Below, one piece after another: positions 31,579 through 37,597 of a stretch of DNA of 43,920 nt. The stretch comes from a virus. A program made the translations under genes and the position numbers. The stretch covers positions 1-43,920 of IMG/VR virus record IMGVR_UViG_3300044636_000287. One strand, 5' to 3'. Each line of letters opens with the position of its first letter. Position 1 is the stretch's first letter. The notes beneath the pieces were generated by a model. It was not told where the DNA came from. It saw only the letters and a list, made by a program, of their open reading frames with translations, and did not search any database.

Positions 31579-31770
31579 ATGGACGCAAACGAACTAATCA
31601 TGTACCGGCACGTTTTGGTCCAAGCTGCATCGGCTATCGAGCAGCTTAAGCATTCTTTACTGCGACACTACGACGCCAACTCCGCGTTTGCGAATGACCG
31701 GGCTGCATTACTCGACGCTGACCTTGTGTTGGCGCAGGCGTATAAGCTGACAACGAAGGAGGCGAAATGA
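31579..31770 (+). CDS. Small helical protein, 63 aa
   Basis: Starts MDANELIMYRHVLVQAASAIEQL and continues as one helical segment with regular leucines. I see no known motif. It starts one base after the previous stop and its stop overlaps the next ATG (ATGA). The function is unknown. Confidence 0.5.
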   Translation: MDANELIMYRHVLVQAASAIEQLKHSLLRHYDANSAFANDRAALLDADLVLAQAYKLTTKEAK

Positions 31771-32093
31771 CCACAGAAGCACTTATAGAAAATCTTAAAT
31801 CATTAAACCCAGAAGGGCCGCTTACAAAATCCTTAGTGTCCTTAGCTGCTCTAAGGCTGGATGAGTTGCAACAACTAAACAAAAACCTAGAGTGTTCATG
31901 TGATTCTTGGGAAGATGAAGTAATCAAGCTTCGCAAAGAACTTGAAGAAACCCGCCCAGAACCGTCTCGGCTTGAGATTGCGGCGATGCTTAAGGCAGGT
32001 TGGTTTGCTAATCGTGACGCCGATTTTAACGCAAGAGACTACGGATGGTGGATTGAACAGGCAGATAAACTCATAGAAGCAAATAAAAAATGA
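31767..32093 (+). CDS. Small protein of unknown function, 108 aa
   Basis: The N-terminal half is a helical or coiled region (LVSLAALRLDELQQLNKNLE, then EDEVIKLRKELEETR). The C-terminal half, with EIAAMLKAGWFANRDADFNARDYGWWIEQADKLI, resembles small phage proteins with a W-rich motif, but I cannot name the family. ATGA overlaps occur at both ends. Codon use is somewhat AT-richer in the first half. Confidence 0.55.
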   Translation: MTTEALIENLKSLNPEGPLTKSLVSLAALRLDELQQLNKNLECSCDSWEDEVIKLRKELEETRPEPSRLEIAAMLKAGWFANRDADFNARDYGWWIEQADKLIEANKK

Positions 32094-32269
32094 CCGACGA
32101 AGAAATTAAAGAAGCCCTAGCTGACCTGCGAATGCTGTGGGGTGACGTCGAATGGTGGGAAGAGCAGGGACTCTCCCGCGTCAGGCCAACGCTCAAAGCC
32201 GCGCTCGATGCCGCTGAACAGCTTAAGAAAGACGCTCACTACTGGGCTATGGTAGCCAAGCAGCCATGA
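32090..32269 (+). CDS. Small acidic helical protein, 59 aa
   Basis: 59 residues, MTDEEIKEALADLRMLWGDVEWWEE followed by a helical segment (RPTLKAALDAAEQLKKDAHYWAM). It is too short for confident family assignment. The start overlaps the previous stop and the stop overlaps the next start (ATGA at both), arguing for translation. Confidence 0.5.
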   Translation: MTDEEIKEALADLRMLWGDVEWWEEQGLSRVRPTLKAALDAAEQLKKDAHYWAMVAKQP

Positions 32270-32391
32270 AGTACATCATCATTGCCATTTTGTTCCCATT
32301 GCTTGCCTATGCAGGCTTTAAGTTGCGGATTGCAGAGATCCGCTACTTTGCTGGAACATGTAATTGCACGCACACCTGCACACAAAAATGA
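32266..32391 (+). CDS. Single-TM micro-protein with Cys-rich tail, 41 aa
   Basis: MKYIIIAILFPLLAYAGFKL forms one membrane segment or signal peptide. A short stem and the tail CNCTHTCTQK, with three cysteines that could form a metal or disulfide site, follow. ATGA overlaps at both ends place it in the coupled operon. Function is unknown. Confidence 0.45.
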   Translation: MKYIIIAILFPLLAYAGFKLRIAEIRYFAGTCNCTHTCTQK

Positions 32392-32870
32392 TCCTCCGCA
32401 CAAAGATCATCGGCTTCACCGGGCTGTCCGGCTCAGGCAAAAGCTACGCAGCTTCGGTTGTTCAGGATTGTTACCCTGCGTATCGACTGTTTTCGTTTGC
32501 TTACGAGATAAAGCGACTTGCTCGTTTCTATATGGGCTGGGATGGCGAGAAGGATGATAAGGGGCGCAAGCTTCTGCAAGACCTAGGCATGGCTGGCCGA
32601 GCGTATGATCCGCAGTTGTGGGTGAGCTTCATGCCGCCCGACAGACTGCTCGTCATCGACGACGTGCGTTTCCTCAACGAAGCTGCCGCTATCCGCGAGG
32701 AAGGCGGCATCGTCATCCGAGTCAGGCGATTCGGCGTAGATCCGATGAATCATGTGTCCGAGACGGAACAGGAGCGGATCAACCCAGACTTCACGCTAAT
32801 CAACGACGGCAGCGAGACGTTCAAGCACATGCTACTACACGAACTTAAGAGATATGGCAGCAATGAATAA
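32388..32870 (+). CDS. Deoxynucleoside monophosphate kinase, 160 aa
   Basis: P-loop kinase with Walker A GLSGSGKS at residues 12-19, LQDLGMAGRAYDPQLWV in the middle, a Walker B-like VIDDVRFLNEAAAIREEGGIVIRV, and the C-terminal HVSETEQ then NDGSETFKHML typical of phage dNMP kinases. It phosphorylates dNMPs to dNDPs to feed replication, probably recycling host DNA. The start ATG 32388 overlaps the previous stop by ATGA and the stop overlaps the next start in AATGAATAA. Confidence 0.85.
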   Translation: MILRTKIIGFTGLSGSGKSYAASVVQDCYPAYRLFSFAYEIKRLARFYMGWDGEKDDKGRKLLQDLGMAGRAYDPQLWVSFMPPDRLLVIDDVRFLNEAAAIREEGGIVIRVRRFGVDPMNHVSETEQERINPDFTLINDGSETFKHMLLHELKRYGSNE

Positions 32871-33156
32871 GCGTCAGTTATGGATACGCCGAGTTGAAGC
32901 TCGGTGCGGGATCGCGCCCCTAGACTTCAAGATGGCGCGGTACATTGAACTGCTCAACATCAGTAACATGCAGGACTTACGCTGGTCGTTCACGACGCCC
33001 AAAAGCGTGTATGGTATAGGTGAAGGCACTCTGAACAAGTTAAAGGCACTTGCTGGCGTGCCGGTGCCGCCGGTAAAGACATCATGGAAACGGGAGGCGT
33101 TGCGGTTGTATGCGCTTCTCGACGCAGCAGGAGTAGAGTATATTAAACAAAAATGA
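32863..33156 (+). CDS. Small protein with HhH-like segment, 97 aa
   Basis: Basic protein with KRQLWIRRVEARCGIAPLDF and a GIGEGTLNKLKALAG segment (about residues 53-67) resembling a helix-hairpin-helix DNA-backbone-binding motif. I choose ATG 32863, coupled to the kinase stop (AATGAATAA); another in-frame ATG nine bases earlier is possible. It is probably DNA-binding, with unknown role. It ends ATGA with the next gene. Confidence 0.5.
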   Translation: MNKRQLWIRRVEARCGIAPLDFKMARYIELLNISNMQDLRWSFTTPKSVYGIGEGTLNKLKALAGVPVPPVKTSWKREALRLYALLDAAGVEYIKQK

Positions 33157-33398
33157 CACCAGAAAACGCCATAGCCACTGAGATGCTACTCCTTCAGGCC
33201 GAAGAGGAGATTTCAAGATTGAAATCCGAAATTCAAATTTTGAAAAAGGAACGTGAAATTGAAGCTGACATCCAGCTTCGCATCGCGCTCAAAGCAGATC
33301 ATTACTACATGCAGCTTCAGGCCATCAAGGAGAGCGCCTTTGGTGAGATCCACGGTATCACGGCGGAAGATCTGTCGTTTATGAGCGAACGAGAATGA
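33153..33398 (+). CDS. Coiled-coil protein, 81 aa
   Basis: Residues 5-50 form a coiled coil (LLLQAEEEISRLKSEIQILKKEREIEAD). Its sequence at 33211-33246 is AT-rich (GATTTCAAGATTGAAATCCG...) and resembles the larger repeat tract at 34017. The C-terminus reads IHGITAEDLSFMSERE. It overlaps the TerS-like gene by ATGA. Function is unknown; it could assist terminase assembly given its neighbour. Confidence 0.5.
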   Translation: MTPENAIATEMLLLQAEEEISRLKSEIQILKKEREIEADIQLRIALKADHYYMQLQAIKESAFGEIHGITAEDLSFMSERE

Positions 33399-33979
33399 GC
33401 GACAACCCCAAGCGCAAGAAGCGCAACGCAGTCTATCGCAGTCCAGAGTCCCGTGCTAGGCAGCTAGCCGGGCTTTCTGGCGTGAAGATAGAGAAGCATG
33501 TGCCTGGCGTGATACAGGAGAAGGTGAACGGACAGGGCGCCTTGGCCGGCATTCCGCCTGAGATACAGAAGAAGGTGCTCGACCTGTTTATCACGGGCCA
33601 GCATAGCCGGGCCATCGCCATGCAGCTTGGGATTAGCGAGCGGAGCGTGGATGAGATTAAGGTGAGCGCGCTCGACATGGACTCGCAGTTCCGTAATGCG
33701 TACTTCAACACGAACTTGAAGGCCAAACTACAGTCGGTGATCGACGGCGCTGCTCAGCGGGTCATGGAGCTTATGCCGGAGATGAGCGCCAAGGACGCCG
33801 TGCTGGCCCTAGGTATCACCTTGGACAAGTATGCTAATCTAGAGAAGAACAAGGTCCCGGACCAGCTGCACCAGCATGTGCATCTGCACACGAATAACGA
33901 CATCTCTGCCGCTTTCATGGCGGCCCTTAAGCCGCCGAAAGCCCCTGACGATCATGTTGGAACGATTGAAAACGAGTGA
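33395..33979 (+). CDS. HTH protein, candidate small terminase subunit, 194 aa
   Basis: A basic N-terminus (MSDNPKRKKRNAVYRSPESRA) leads to a HTH segment near residues 60-82 (VLDLFITGQHSRAIAMQLGISERSVDEI) and a long helical core (about 100-160) suited to oligomerisation. The C-terminus has HQHVHLHTN. HTH plus helical oligomerisation is the usual design of terminase small subunits that recognise the packaging site. The large subunit is 4.1 kb downstream, an unusually wide gap that contains a minus-strand cluster. The DNA-binding call is sound; TerS is inferred. Confidence 0.6.
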   Translation: MSDNPKRKKRNAVYRSPESRARQLAGLSGVKIEKHVPGVIQEKVNGQGALAGIPPEIQKKVLDLFITGQHSRAIAMQLGISERSVDEIKVSALDMDSQFRNAYFNTNLKAKLQSVIDGAAQRVMELMPEMSAKDAVLALGITLDKYANLEKNKVPDQLHQHVHLHTNNDISAAFMAALKPPKAPDDHVGTIENE

Positions 33980-34271
33980 TGCGATAGCCGGTCTACCTTG
34001 CAAATCAGACATTCAACTTCTAAATTTCAAGGTGGACTTCAAAAATCAAATTCCAAATTTCAAATCCGAAATTGAAAATCAAATTTCAAATTTCAAAATC
34101 AAATCTCAAATTCAAAATTCAAATTTGGTTTTACCGAACGGGATTGACCTAGCCAATGAGGTGCACGACCTGCGCGATCTTACCGAGCGGTATTGGCGCA
34201 TCATTCAAGCGCAGCATGTCAGAATAGCACGCTTGCAAAGCGAACTATGTGCCCAGATTGCGAGACGCTAG
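33954..34271 (+). CDS. Repeat-containing coiled-coil protein, 105 aa
   Basis: Residues about 20-55 are built on AT-rich DNA repeats and read as NFKSEIENQISNFKIKSQIQ, a repetitive coiled-coil-like stretch. The C-terminus (EVHDLRDLTERYWRIIQAQHVRIARLQ) is another helical segment. It starts inside the end of the HTH gene and overlaps the following gene by 25 bases. The repeats may have expanded inside the gene or may primarily serve as a DNA element. Confidence is moderate. Confidence 0.42.
   Translation: MLERLKTSDAIAGLPCKSDIQLLNFKVDFKNQIPNFKSEIENQISNFKIKSQIQNSNLVLPNGIDLANEVHDLRDLTERYWRIIQAQHVRIARLQSELCAQIARR
34017..34126. repeat. AT-rich direct repeat tract (AAATTTCAAA-type)
   Basis: About 110 bases consisting mainly of short repeats of AAATTTCAAA, AATTCAAA and AAATCAAA in a region otherwise near balanced composition. 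The unit length is roughly 8 to 11 bases, imperfect and all in the same orientation. A smaller related tract lies at 33211-33246. It could be an iteron-like origin or a recombination or regulatory element; it lies within the 105-aa reading frame. Confidence 0.55.
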
Positions 34272-34429
34272 AGGATGAGGCGGAGTTCTATGCGCAGGAG
34301 TGTGCGCGATGGAAGGCGATGTATGAGTCAGCGCATAGGCGTGAGGTTAGGTTGGCCAAGCAACTGGCGACGTTGCTGGTAAGTCTGCGCCGGGTAGCGC
34401 GAGAGGTGCGTGGAGTGGGGCGGAATTAG
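34247..34429 (+). CDS. Small helical protein with CPDC motif, 60 aa
   Basis: Begins MCPDCETLEDEAEFYAQECARW (a CxxC pair plus a later Cys), followed by a helix with basic residues (AHRREVRLAKQLATLLVSLRRV). It ends in Arg- and Gly-rich residues. It is the last gene of the rightward early operon, and its stop overlaps the stop of the convergent minus-strand 44-aa gene. Family is unknown. Confidence 0.5.
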   Translation: MCPDCETLEDEAEFYAQECARWKAMYESAHRREVRLAKQLATLLVSLRRVAREVRGVGRN

Positions 34430-34560
34430 GCGTCCTGCGCTTCGTAATGGTAGAGCGTTTCAAGGAATTCGATCCGCTCGGCCAGCGTGCCGGTGAAGGG
34501 CTCGCCGTCCGTATGCTCGGCCCAAAGAAGTGGGCAGGCTGCTATGTCGTGGTAGGTCAT
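34426..34560 (-). CDS. Small acidic protein, 44 aa
   Basis: 44 residues, MTYHDIAACPLLWAEHTDGE then PFTGTLAERIEFLETLYHYE and a terminal AQDA. Codon use and the amphipathic helix look gene-like. It is read leftward, ends across the convergent stop of the plus-strand gene, and lies downstream of the terminator hairpin that follows the clamp-like gene, so it needs read-through or its own promoter. Unknown function. Confidence 0.4.
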   Translation of the reverse strand: MTYHDIAACPLLWAEHTDGEPFTGTLAERIEFLETLYHYEAQDA

Positions 34561-34570
34561 ATATTGGGGC

Positions 34571-34603
34571 AAAAGAAAGCCCCTAGGCGGTTAACCTAGG
34601 GGC
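34571..34603 (-). terminator. Intrinsic terminator of minus-strand cluster
   Basis: Perfect 9-bp stem GCCCCTAGG / CCTAGGGGC with a 7-base loop, followed on the minus strand by TTTCTTTT. It lies 12 bases beyond the stop codon of the leftward clamp-like gene and marks the end of that operon. On the plus strand it is followed by GTTTGTG, a weaker tract, so it mainly serves leftward transcription. Confidence 0.85.
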
Positions 34604-34614
34604 GTTTGTGCAGC

Positions 34615-35163
34615 TTAGGCGCGCACCGGCATGATCAAGCCAAAGGCTTCGCTGAAGTTCTCGCCACATGGACGTACGACAACGACATCTTTTTCGTCGA
34701 CTATTTCAAGCAATACGCGGTCACAATTCGCGCCCAGGGCCTTTGCCAGCTTAAGCAAAAGGGAAGCATCTAAGCGGATGCTCACGGTTGGCTTGCGAGT
34801 CTCGTCTGGGATAATGCCAGTAAGCTTAGGCGGCACCGTTGGGCTCACGGGATAGTGCGCACCGTCCCGAGTAATGCTGGCCGCTTCCGTTGTTTGCAGC
34901 CATGCTGAGTCGACTTTGGATCCGCCAACCTTCCGAGCCTCTTTAAGCGCCCTTACGGCAATACGATTGCCAGTGTCCTCATGGCCAAGCTCGCACGGAA
35001 CTACGGCAAGGATCTTGCCATCCGTAGCGATTGCGCGCGAGCCGATACCTTGCACAAGTTTGGCGCTTTCTCCGTTGGGTTCAATCCAAGGGCTGCAAAT
35101 TCCTTCGCGGTTTGCATCGGTTGAGCATGCTTCTTCTAGTTTGTACGACTTTTTGATTTTCAT
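34615..35163 (-). CDS. Sliding-clamp-like (DnaN/PCNA-fold) protein, 182 aa
   Basis: Leftward gene. Segments recall bacterial beta-clamp domains: RAIATDGKILAVVP (43-56, compare the ATDG-x-RL-A strand), VSIRLDASLLLKLAKALG (127-144, compare the N-x-x-LL-x-x-L-K-A-L helix), and the C-terminal AFGLIMPVR (173-181), like the MPM/VR end of DnaN. At 182 aa it is about half of DnaN and close to a two-domain clamp, so it would need to trimerise. It could tether host polymerase or act as a clamp decoy. I choose ATG 35163, as the upstream part looks unlike coding. Fold assignment is by motif only. Confidence 0.55.
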   Translation of the reverse strand: MKIKKSYKLEEACSTDANREGICSPWIEPNGESAKLVQGIGSRAIATDGKILAVVPCELGHEDTGNRIAVRALKEARKVGGSKVDSAWLQTTEAASITRDGAHYPVSPTVPPKLTGIIPDETRKPTVSIRLDASLLLKLAKALGANCDRVLLEIVDEKDVVVVRPCGENFSEAFGLIMPVRA

Positions 35164-35192
35164 GAATTTCTTTATGGTTGGGGTTGAGCAGA

Positions 35193-35534
35193 TTAAAAGT
35201 TCTGAATGATCACGCCACCGGCGAATTCGATCACTTGAGTTTGATCCTGCAACCAAGCCAGTGCATCCGCTTCCTTGTCGTCGTCGCTTTGTTCGTCATC
35301 GCCTAGGTTTGGGTTGGGCTCATACGCGTACTCATTTGCAGCTTGCAAAGCGGACTCGTACTCGGAGTAGTCGCAACGGATTGCGACCGCATCGAATTCG
35401 ATTTCAGTGCCCGCATCTTCCTCCATTTGCTCAAGGTACTCAATCAAAGCACGCGCTCCGGCGTGAGACCAGTTTGCGCTTGTGTCTGCTTTCAGCATGG
35501 CCGCTGCTTGCGAGGTTGTTAGTGTTGCTTTCAT
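35193..35534 (-). CDS. Conserved acidic phage/plasmid protein, 113 aa
   Basis: Leftward gene, MKATLTTSQAAAMLKADTSANWSHAGARALIEYLE, then EFDAVAIRCDYSEYESALQAA, an acidic linker (LGDDEQSDDDKEAD) and ending TQVIEFAGGVIIQNF. I recall this layout from proteins in many phages and plasmids with no proven role. The high acidity makes a DNA-mimic or antirepressor role conceivable. It is preceded by the leader motif ACACACTACAA, eight bases before the ATG, and lacks a Shine-Dalgarno. Confidence 0.65.
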   Translation of the reverse strand: MKATLTTSQAAAMLKADTSANWSHAGARALIEYLEQMEEDAGTEIEFDAVAIRCDYSEYESALQAANEYAYEPNPNLGDDEQSDDDKEADALAWLQDQTQVIEFAGGVIIQNF

Positions 35535-35542
35535 GTTTTTGT

Positions 35543-35553
35543 TTGTAGTGTGT
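35543..35553 (-). promoter_or_regulatory. Leader motif ACACACTACAA (copy 1)
   Basis: On the minus strand ACACACTACAA lies eight bases before the start of the 113-aa gene. Identical or nearly identical copies precede the next two leftward genes, and none of them has a Shine-Dalgarno. It may be a translation-enhancer or a regulator-binding site. Confidence 0.55.
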
Positions 35554-35608
35554 TTGTCGGAGCGTCTTTGCTCCCTGCTGCACCTCCGTAGAGACGCAGC
35601 GTGGGAAC

Positions 35609-35914
35609 CTAGTCTGCATTTTCAATCAAGCCATCAAACGTTTTGGCTTCGTTTTCAACATCATAGTCAAAGAACCAAAGGGCATGCCGCTGCCCGTTTA
35701 GATCCCTATCGTCTGAGCCAAAGCGCTGAGAGCAAGAGTTTTTCCGTCCACTCTCACATTCCACCATCACATAAGCGGGGCCAAACTCTATTACCGTGCC
35801 GATGCCGCACTCTTGGTATGAGCCTCCGCCTGCGTAATTTCCGCCTGCGCTCCACTTGATACGGTCACCTATCGCAATCGGAAAACCGGACGTATAAACA
35901 AAAGGAATTTTCAT
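35609..35914 (-). CDS. Small beta-rich protein, 101 aa
   Basis: Leftward gene beginning MKIPFVYTSGFPIAIGDRIKW, with GIGTVIEFGPAYVMVECESGRK, a short SH3-like or barrel strand pattern, and ending WFFDYDVENEAKTFDGLIENAD. I do not recognise the family. The start follows the second copy of ACACACTACAA by eleven bases. The region 35554-35608 between it and the next gene holds only that gene's leader. Confidence 0.55.
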   Translation of the reverse strand: MKIPFVYTSGFPIAIGDRIKWSAGGNYAGGGSYQECGIGTVIEFGPAYVMVECESGRKNSCSQRFGSDDRDLNGQRHALWFFDYDVENEAKTFDGLIENAD

Positions 35915-35925
35915 AAGTGTGTTTT

Positions 35926-35936
35926 TTGTAGTGTGT
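35926..35936 (-). promoter_or_regulatory. Leader motif ACACACTACAA (copy 2)
   Basis: Exact 11-base match to the motif before the 113-aa gene, here eleven bases before the start of the 101-aa gene. Upstream it is preceded by CCAACAACCTA, also shared in part with the third copy. Confidence 0.55.
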
Positions 35937-35947
35937 TAGGTTGTTGG

Positions 35948-36094
35948 TTACTTGTTGCGGTTAGCTTTGCGCCAGTCGAAATAGACTGACAGCCAGAGAC
36001 TTGCGGTTATGAGTGCGCATCCGCCCATAAGGAGGAAGAGGCTAAAGCGCACATACGCAGCATATTCAAGTGAGTTCATGTCGGATGGATTCAT
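35948..36094 (-). CDS. Small single-TM protein, 48 aa
   Basis: Leftward gene, MNPSDMNSLEYAAYVRFSLFLLMGGC, then ALITASLWLSVYF and a basic end DWRKANRNK. One long or two short hydrophobic segments lie at about residues 17-40, with positive residues inside. It is the first gene of the minus-strand cluster and is preceded one base upstream by the third copy of the leader motif (10 of 11 bases). A longer open frame upstream has no protein-like character. Confidence 0.55.
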   Translation of the reverse strand: MNPSDMNSLEYAAYVRFSLFLLMGGCALITASLWLSVYFDWRKANRNK

Positions 36095-36095
36095 G

Positions 36096-36106
36096 TTGTA
36101 GTGTGG
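36096..36106 (-). promoter_or_regulatory. Leader motif CCACACTACAA (copy 3)
   Basis: Ten of eleven bases match the motif preceding the other two leftward genes. It lies one base upstream of the ATG of the 48-aa membrane protein, inside the leader CCAACCTCAACCACACTACAAC. Confidence 0.5.
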
Positions 36107-36143
36107 TTGAGGTTGGACTAACGTGGAGAAAACTAGGCCGTGC

Positions 36144-36152
36144 AGTATAGCA
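36144..36152 (-). promoter_or_regulatory. Leftward promoter with extended -10
   Basis: On the minus strand TGCTATACT gives a TATACT -10 with the TGn extension; an extended -10 can work with a poor -35. No good -35 is visible at 17 bases. It is about 50 bases upstream of the first leftward gene and fits a promoter for that operon. A related GCTATACTGC also occurs rightward near 36750. Confidence 0.5.
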
Positions 36153-36642
36153 TGGCAACAAAAAAGAAACGACAAGCAAAGAAAAGCAATGTGCCTGGTG
36201 CGTGTGTGCAGCTCGGAGGATGCGCAGGCGATGCGAGCGTGGGACGTGATGCGGAGTGTGTGCGGTGCGTGCGGCGATGCGAGAGCGGCGGAATTAGTTT
36301 GTGTACGAAGTAAATATGCGTTACCGCCCCCGCATGACATAGCATGACCGCGCGCCCGCGTCCGCCCCGCCCAGCTCGCTCCGTGCATTCCATTCCGGCT
36401 CCTCGGCAGGCCACAAACTGCGCGCCTTTGGTGCTGTCGGCCGGACACGATTGAGCCGCCCTTGCAAGCTGTTGCGGTTGAGTGGGTTGGCCATAACGAT
36501 GCACAATGTACGTCATATGGAATGGGATTCTACAGAGTAAAATCGGCAATAGGGGCGGAGGGGGTTCGATAGCGCCTGGCGACGGCAACGGCGACGCATA
36601 AGCCCCCTCAGATTTTTTTTCGCCAACTGGCCCCCTTCGCGG

Positions 36643-36670
36643 TTGACGCCACCCGTCGCCATGCTACATT
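36643..36670 (+). promoter_or_regulatory. Sigma-70-type promoter (rightward)
   Basis: TTGACG at 36643-36648 and TACATT at 36665-36670 with a 16-base spacer and a TGC extension directly before the -10. It lies about 330 bases upstream of the first rightward gene. It could drive a small RNA ending at the terminator at 36816, and read-through into the right arm. Confidence 0.62.
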
Positions 36671-36676
36671 CCCCTA

Positions 36677-36816
36677 CGTCTGGCAAGACATCCCGGCTTG
36701 CGTGTCTCTCCTTCACAGGGGCGCACACTAGCCACACTAAGTTTGTTACGCTATACTGCGCTGCAACAACACCTCCCACGCCTCTCTGCGATGCGCACCA
36801 AGGGAGGTTTCTTTTT
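36677..36816 (+). ncRNA. Candidate small RNA between promoter and terminator
   Basis: The 140 bases between the rightward promoter and the intrinsic terminator contain no protein-like frame but several possible stems: CCCCT (36671) with AGGGG about 45 bases later, enclosing CAAG/CTTG and GACA/TGTC pairings. The transcript may be a regulatory RNA or an attenuated leader of the right-arm operon. It is inferred from promoter-terminator spacing only. Confidence 0.4.
36771..36816 (+). terminator. Intrinsic terminator or attenuator (rightward)
   Basis: ACCTCCC (36771-36777) pairs with GGGAGGT (36802-36808). An inner TGCG-ATG-CGCA hairpin lies in the loop, and TTCTTTTT follows. This is a rho-independent terminator, but its location before the right-arm genes suggests attenuation rather than operon end. 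Confidence 0.65.
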
Positions 36817-36998
36817 GCACTTGCCCTACACCTGTAGCTTGGCCTAGCCTGCGTGTGGCAGCGTGTGTACATGCTGTGCCGCTGGGAGCAATAGACGTGT
36901 TTCTGTGGGGGTACACGTCGAGCGGGCGCCCGGTTAGCTGGCCCTTGTTGGGCGTAAGCTTGCGCTGCCGTTTCTTTTCCTGTACCGTCGCCTGTATC

Positions 36999-37406
36999 AT
37001 GACTAAGTACACACTAAGCGAAAAGACTGTTAAGCAGCATCTAGGGAGCGCATATCGACCATTGTCGTACAAGCTCGACGAGGACTATATCGAGCGTAAG
37101 GCCTTCAAAGGCATTCGCCGTATCTACCGCAGCAACCTGCTTGATGGCACGCTACCCGGTGAAGTGGCCGAGCAGGAGCAGCCGGTGGATAAGCCTACAC
37201 CGGTGACACCAGAGTCACCTGTTACGGAGCCTCGTTACATCCCGATACATAACGAGTCTATGGAGCAAAGGATCGTGTACTTGTACCCCAACAAGCGTTG
37301 GGTACGCACAGACGTCGAGGATATGGTGTTTGTCGGCATGAAGGGCGTTAACTTTCGTCAGGGTCAACGTATTTGGGTTAAGAACAAGACGCTATGCATA
37401 AGATGA
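36999..37406 (+). CDS. Unknown protein of right-arm operon, 135 aa
   Basis: Begins MTKYTLSEKTVKQHLGSAYRPLSYKL, then a Pro-rich linker (VDKPTPVTPESPVTEPR) and a C-terminal strand-rich part (RIVYLYPNKRWVRTDVEDMVFVGMKG). I chose ATG 36999 because the frame upstream, open from 36855, looks unlike a protein. Family is unknown; it precedes the terminase genes. It overlaps the next gene by 13 bases. Confidence 0.6.
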   Translation: MTKYTLSEKTVKQHLGSAYRPLSYKLDEDYIERKAFKGIRRIYRSNLLDGTLPGEVAEQEQPVDKPTPVTPESPVTEPRYIPIHNESMEQRIVYLYPNKRWVRTDVEDMVFVGMKGVNFRQGQRIWVKNKTLCIR

Positions 37407-37597
37407 CGCTTAAGGACAAGTTGGCGGTATATGACAAGCTTGAGCAGCTTAAGAGTAAGCTTAAGTCGCTTATGTTCGCGTTAAGCGCAGGTTATGTTCT
37501 GCATATCGCGCTTAAGTGGTGCTTAAGCCTGGTGAACGCGCAAGAGATGCAGCTTAACACGTTTGAGTTGGCTATACTCTGGATTATCTGTTCTTAA
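37394..37597 (+). CDS. Small membrane protein, 67 aa
   Basis: A charged N-terminal half (MTLKDKLAVYDKLEQLKSKLKS) is followed by hydrophobic segments (LMFALSAGYVLHIALKWCL and FELAILWIICS). Start may be MHKMT or the Met three residues later. The DNA repeats CTTAAG several times. The function is unknown; it could be a small early membrane protein. Confidence 0.55.
   Translation: MHKMTLKDKLAVYDKLEQLKSKLKSLMFALSAGYVLHIALKWCLSLVNAQEMQLNTFELAILWIICS

Larger units (their letters stand above)
36107..36998. other. Non-coding control region between divergent operons
   Basis: About 890 bases without a convincing gene. The left part (36190-36290) is rich in GATGCG and GTGTGCGG words, irregularly spaced. 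It contains a leftward promoter-like site, a rightward promoter-like site and a terminator that could bound a small RNA. A possible leftward 56- to 61-aa frame (36321-36506) is weak. The region may hold a replication origin or packaging site, but nothing decisive is visible. Confidence 0.55.

Noticed and set aside
34017-34126. CRISPR array
   Set aside because: Repeats are short, imperfect and contiguous, with no unique spacers and no cas genes.
36219-36281. GATGCG iterons
   Set aside because: Four copies, but spacing of 11, 18 and 28 bases is irregular and the region is GC-rich, so chance is likely.
36133-36588. Long leftward frames in the control region
   Set aside because: Composition is erratic, rich in Pro, Arg and Cys; there is no leader motif and no conserved-looking segment. 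The short 36321-36506 frame is only slightly better.
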